DNA from: Ectopseudomonas composti
GTDB lineage: Bacteria > Pseudomonadota > Gammaproteobacteria > Pseudomonadales > Pseudomonadaceae
Assembly (NCBI GenBank): GCA_946886245.1
Contig: CAMPIF010000353.1
Coordinates: 1-5,201, forward strand
Reading direction: 5' to 3'
DNA length: 5,201 nucleotides
Part shown: piece after piece, positions 3,890-5,201 of the stretch
Layout: each line of letters begins with the position of its first letter
Position numbering within the stretch: position 1 is the stretch's first letter
Position numbers and translations under genes: made by a program
Notes under the pieces: generated by a model
Database searches by the model: none
The model's input: the letters and a program-made list of their open reading frames with translations, nothing else
Told to the model about the DNA's origin: nothing

Positions 3890-4705
3890 ATGCGCCTGAT
3901 CAACCGCCACCCGGATCGCAGCGGCCGCCTGCTGCTGATCCTGCTGCCCTTCGCCCTGCTGCTGTTCATCTACTTCAGCGCCTCGACCAGCCGCCTGGCC
4001 GAGAACCCCAACGACAAGCTGCTGCCCAGCGCCAGCCAGATGGTCGATGCCATCGACCGCCTGGCCTTCAGCGAAGACAAGCGCAGCGGCCAGTACCTGT
4101 TCTGGCAGGACACCGCCTCCAGCCTGCAGCGCCTGGGCCTCGGCCTTGGCATCGCCGCGCTGCTGGGCCTGGTGCTGGGCATCGCCGCCGGTAGCGTGCC
4201 GTTGTTCGGCGCGCCGCTGTCGCCGCTGCTCACGGTGCTGTCGATGATTCCGCCGCTGGCGATCCTGCCGATCCTGTTCATCGTCTTCGGTCTGGGTGAG
4301 CTGTCCAAGGTGATGCTGATCGTCATCGGCATCACCCCCTGCATCGCCCGCGACATCGAACAACGCGCCCGCGAGATTCCCGGCGAGCTGCTGATCAAGG
4401 CTCAGACCCTCGGCGCCAACTCCTGGACGCTGATCCTGCGCCTGGTGCTGCCGCAACTGATGCCGCGCCTGCTGATCTCGCTACGCCTGATGCTCGGTTC
4501 GGCCTGGCTGTTTCTGATCGCCGCCGAGGCCATCGCCAGTACCGACGGCCTCGGCTACCGCATCTTCCTGGTGCGCCGCTACATGGCCATGGACGTGATC
4601 CTGCCCTACGTCGTGTGGATCACCCTGTTGGCCTGGCTGATGGACCTGGGCCTGCGCCAGGTGCTGCGCCTGTGCTTCCCCTGGCATCAAGGAGGCAAGG
4701 CATGA
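3890..4705 (+). CDS. NitT/TauT-type ABC transporter permease, urea-carboxylase-associated type
   Basis: The 271-residue inner-membrane protein forms the transport channel for the binding protein encoded upstream. Hydrophobic segments lie at about residues 14-31, 83-103, 110-133, 139-153, 194-216 and 236-256, consistent with six membrane spans of the BPD_transp_1 family. The cytoplasmic coupling loop with the EAA-type signature is visible as KAQTLGANSW...LRLVLPQLMP (about 170-192), with the conserved G175 and the LP pair at 187-188; it docks onto the ATPase. GAGGA at 3879-3883, six bases before the ATG, supports the start. Its TGA overlaps the ATPase start (ATGA), so the two are translationally coupled. 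Expression is expected to depend on promoter 2 and riboswitch 2. The substrate, probably guanidine, is inferred from context. Confidence 0.92.
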   Translation: MRLINRHPDRSGRLLLILLPFALLLFIYFSASTSRLAENPNDKLLPSASQMVDAIDRLAFSEDKRSGQYLFWQDTASSLQRLGLGLGIAALLGLVLGIAAGSVPLFGAPLSPLLTVLSMIPPLAILPILFIVFGLGELSKVMLIVIGITPCIARDIEQRAREIPGELLIKAQTLGANSWTLILRLVLPQLMPRLLISLRLMLGSAWLFLIAAEAIASTDGLGYRIFLVRRYMAMDVILPYVVWITLLAWLMDLGLRQVLRLCFPWHQGGKA

Positions 4706-5201
4706 CCCTGTTCAGCCAACACATCGTCCCGCTGAGTGAACCTGCCATGAGCGAACCCAGTACGGCCCCTGCAAACACAGCGAAAGCCGCCTTTATCGAA
4801 GCGCGCAACCTGTGGCAGGAATACGGCGACCTGGTCGTGCTCGAACGCCTCAACATCAGGGTCAACGAGGGTGAGTTCTGCACCCTGGTGGGCGCCTCCG
4901 GCTGCGGCAAATCCACCTTCCTGCGCATGCTGCTCGGCCAGGAACGCCCGAGCCGTGGCGAGCTGTTGCTGGGCGGCCAGGCACTGCCCAACGAACCCGA
5001 TCCGAGCCGAGGCGTGGTATTCCAGCGCTACTCGGTATTCCCCCACCTGAGCGTGCTGGACAACGTCGCTCTGGGCCTGGAACTGCCGAAGTCGAAGCTG
5101 CTGGGCCGGTTGTTCGGCGCAGCCAAGCGCGAGGCCCGCGAGCGCGCCGCGGAAATCCTCACCAAGGTCGGCCTCGGCCATGCCCTGAGCAAATACCCCA
5201 G
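4702..5201 (+). CDS. ABC transporter ATP-binding subunit, NitT/TauT type (3' end outside window)
   Basis: The visible 166 residues are the N-terminal part of the cytoplasmic ATPase that powers the permease encoded just before it. The Walker A motif GASGCGKST lies at residues 64-72 and the Q-loop at VVFQRYSVFPH with Q108. The signature LSGGQ, Walker B and H-loop are outside the window. The start at 4702 overlaps the permease stop by four bases and has GGAGG at 4691-4695. A second Met at residue 16 (4747) has a weaker ribosome binding site. The first 30 or so residues are an extra polar tail before the domain core (FIEARNLWQEYG). After NVALGLEL there is a basic segment (PKSKLLGRLFGAAKREARERA) somewhat longer than in generic NitT/TauT ATPases. 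Confidence 0.93.
   Translation, partial: MTLFSQHIVPLSEPAMSEPSTAPANTAKAAFIEARNLWQEYGDLVVLERLNIRVNEGEFCTLVGASGCGKSTFLRMLLGQERPSRGELLLGGQALPNEPDPSRGVVFQRYSVFPHLSVLDNVALGLELPKSKLLGRLFGAAKREARERAAEILTKVGLGHALSKYP

Noticed and set aside
3884..4456. Leftward ORF of 190 codons opposite the permease
   Set aside because: The translation is Gln/Asp/His-rich low complexity, the mirror image of a Leu/Ile-rich membrane protein, and has no supporting start signals.

Overview
The window looks like chromosomal DNA of a Pseudomonas-type gammaproteobacterium. This rests on high GC content, strong G/C bias at third codon positions, AGGAGG-type ribosome binding sites, sigma-54-like promoters, and an alkylsulfatase/LysR pair of the kind known from Pseudomonas. 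The genus is inferred from these traits and was not tested by alignment.

Left part (1-1968). A leftward gene, cut by the window edge, encodes a secreted metallo-beta-lactamase-fold hydrolase resembling the SdsA1 alkylsulfatases. It is divergent from a rightward LysR-family regulator, the arrangement of the sdsA/sdsB pair. The 97-base gap between them holds an 18-bp near-palindrome and a sigma-70-like promoter. The LysR gene converges on a leftward gene for a small Tyr/Arg/His-rich lipoprotein, whose likely terminator lies inside the end of the LysR coding region.

Right part (about 2070-5201). This is a NitT/TauT-type ABC transporter locus of the 'urea carboxylase-associated' kind, expected to import guanidine or a related compound. 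It holds a periplasmic binding protein, a permease and an ATPase that runs off the window. It carries two separate ykkC/guanidine-I riboswitches, one before the binding-protein gene and one before the permease-ATPase pair. Each is preceded by a sigma-54-like -24/-12 element at nearly the same distance (82 and 83 bases to the CTAGGG motif). The simplest reading is two transcription units for one transporter, each needing a sigma-54 activator for initiation and guanidine for expression beyond the leader.

Gene-free stretches over 300 bases. The stretch 1969-2371 holds inverted repeats, the first sigma-54-like promoter, a leader hairpin, riboswitch 1 and its expression platform. The stretch 3434-3889 holds a hairpin across the binding-protein stop codon, the second sigma-54-like promoter, a leader hairpin, riboswitch 2, a possible translation-control region and a possible 26-codon ORF. 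No tRNA, rRNA, CRISPR array or insertion sequence was seen. The most interesting feature is the duplicated promoter-plus-riboswitch module with differing downstream platforms.
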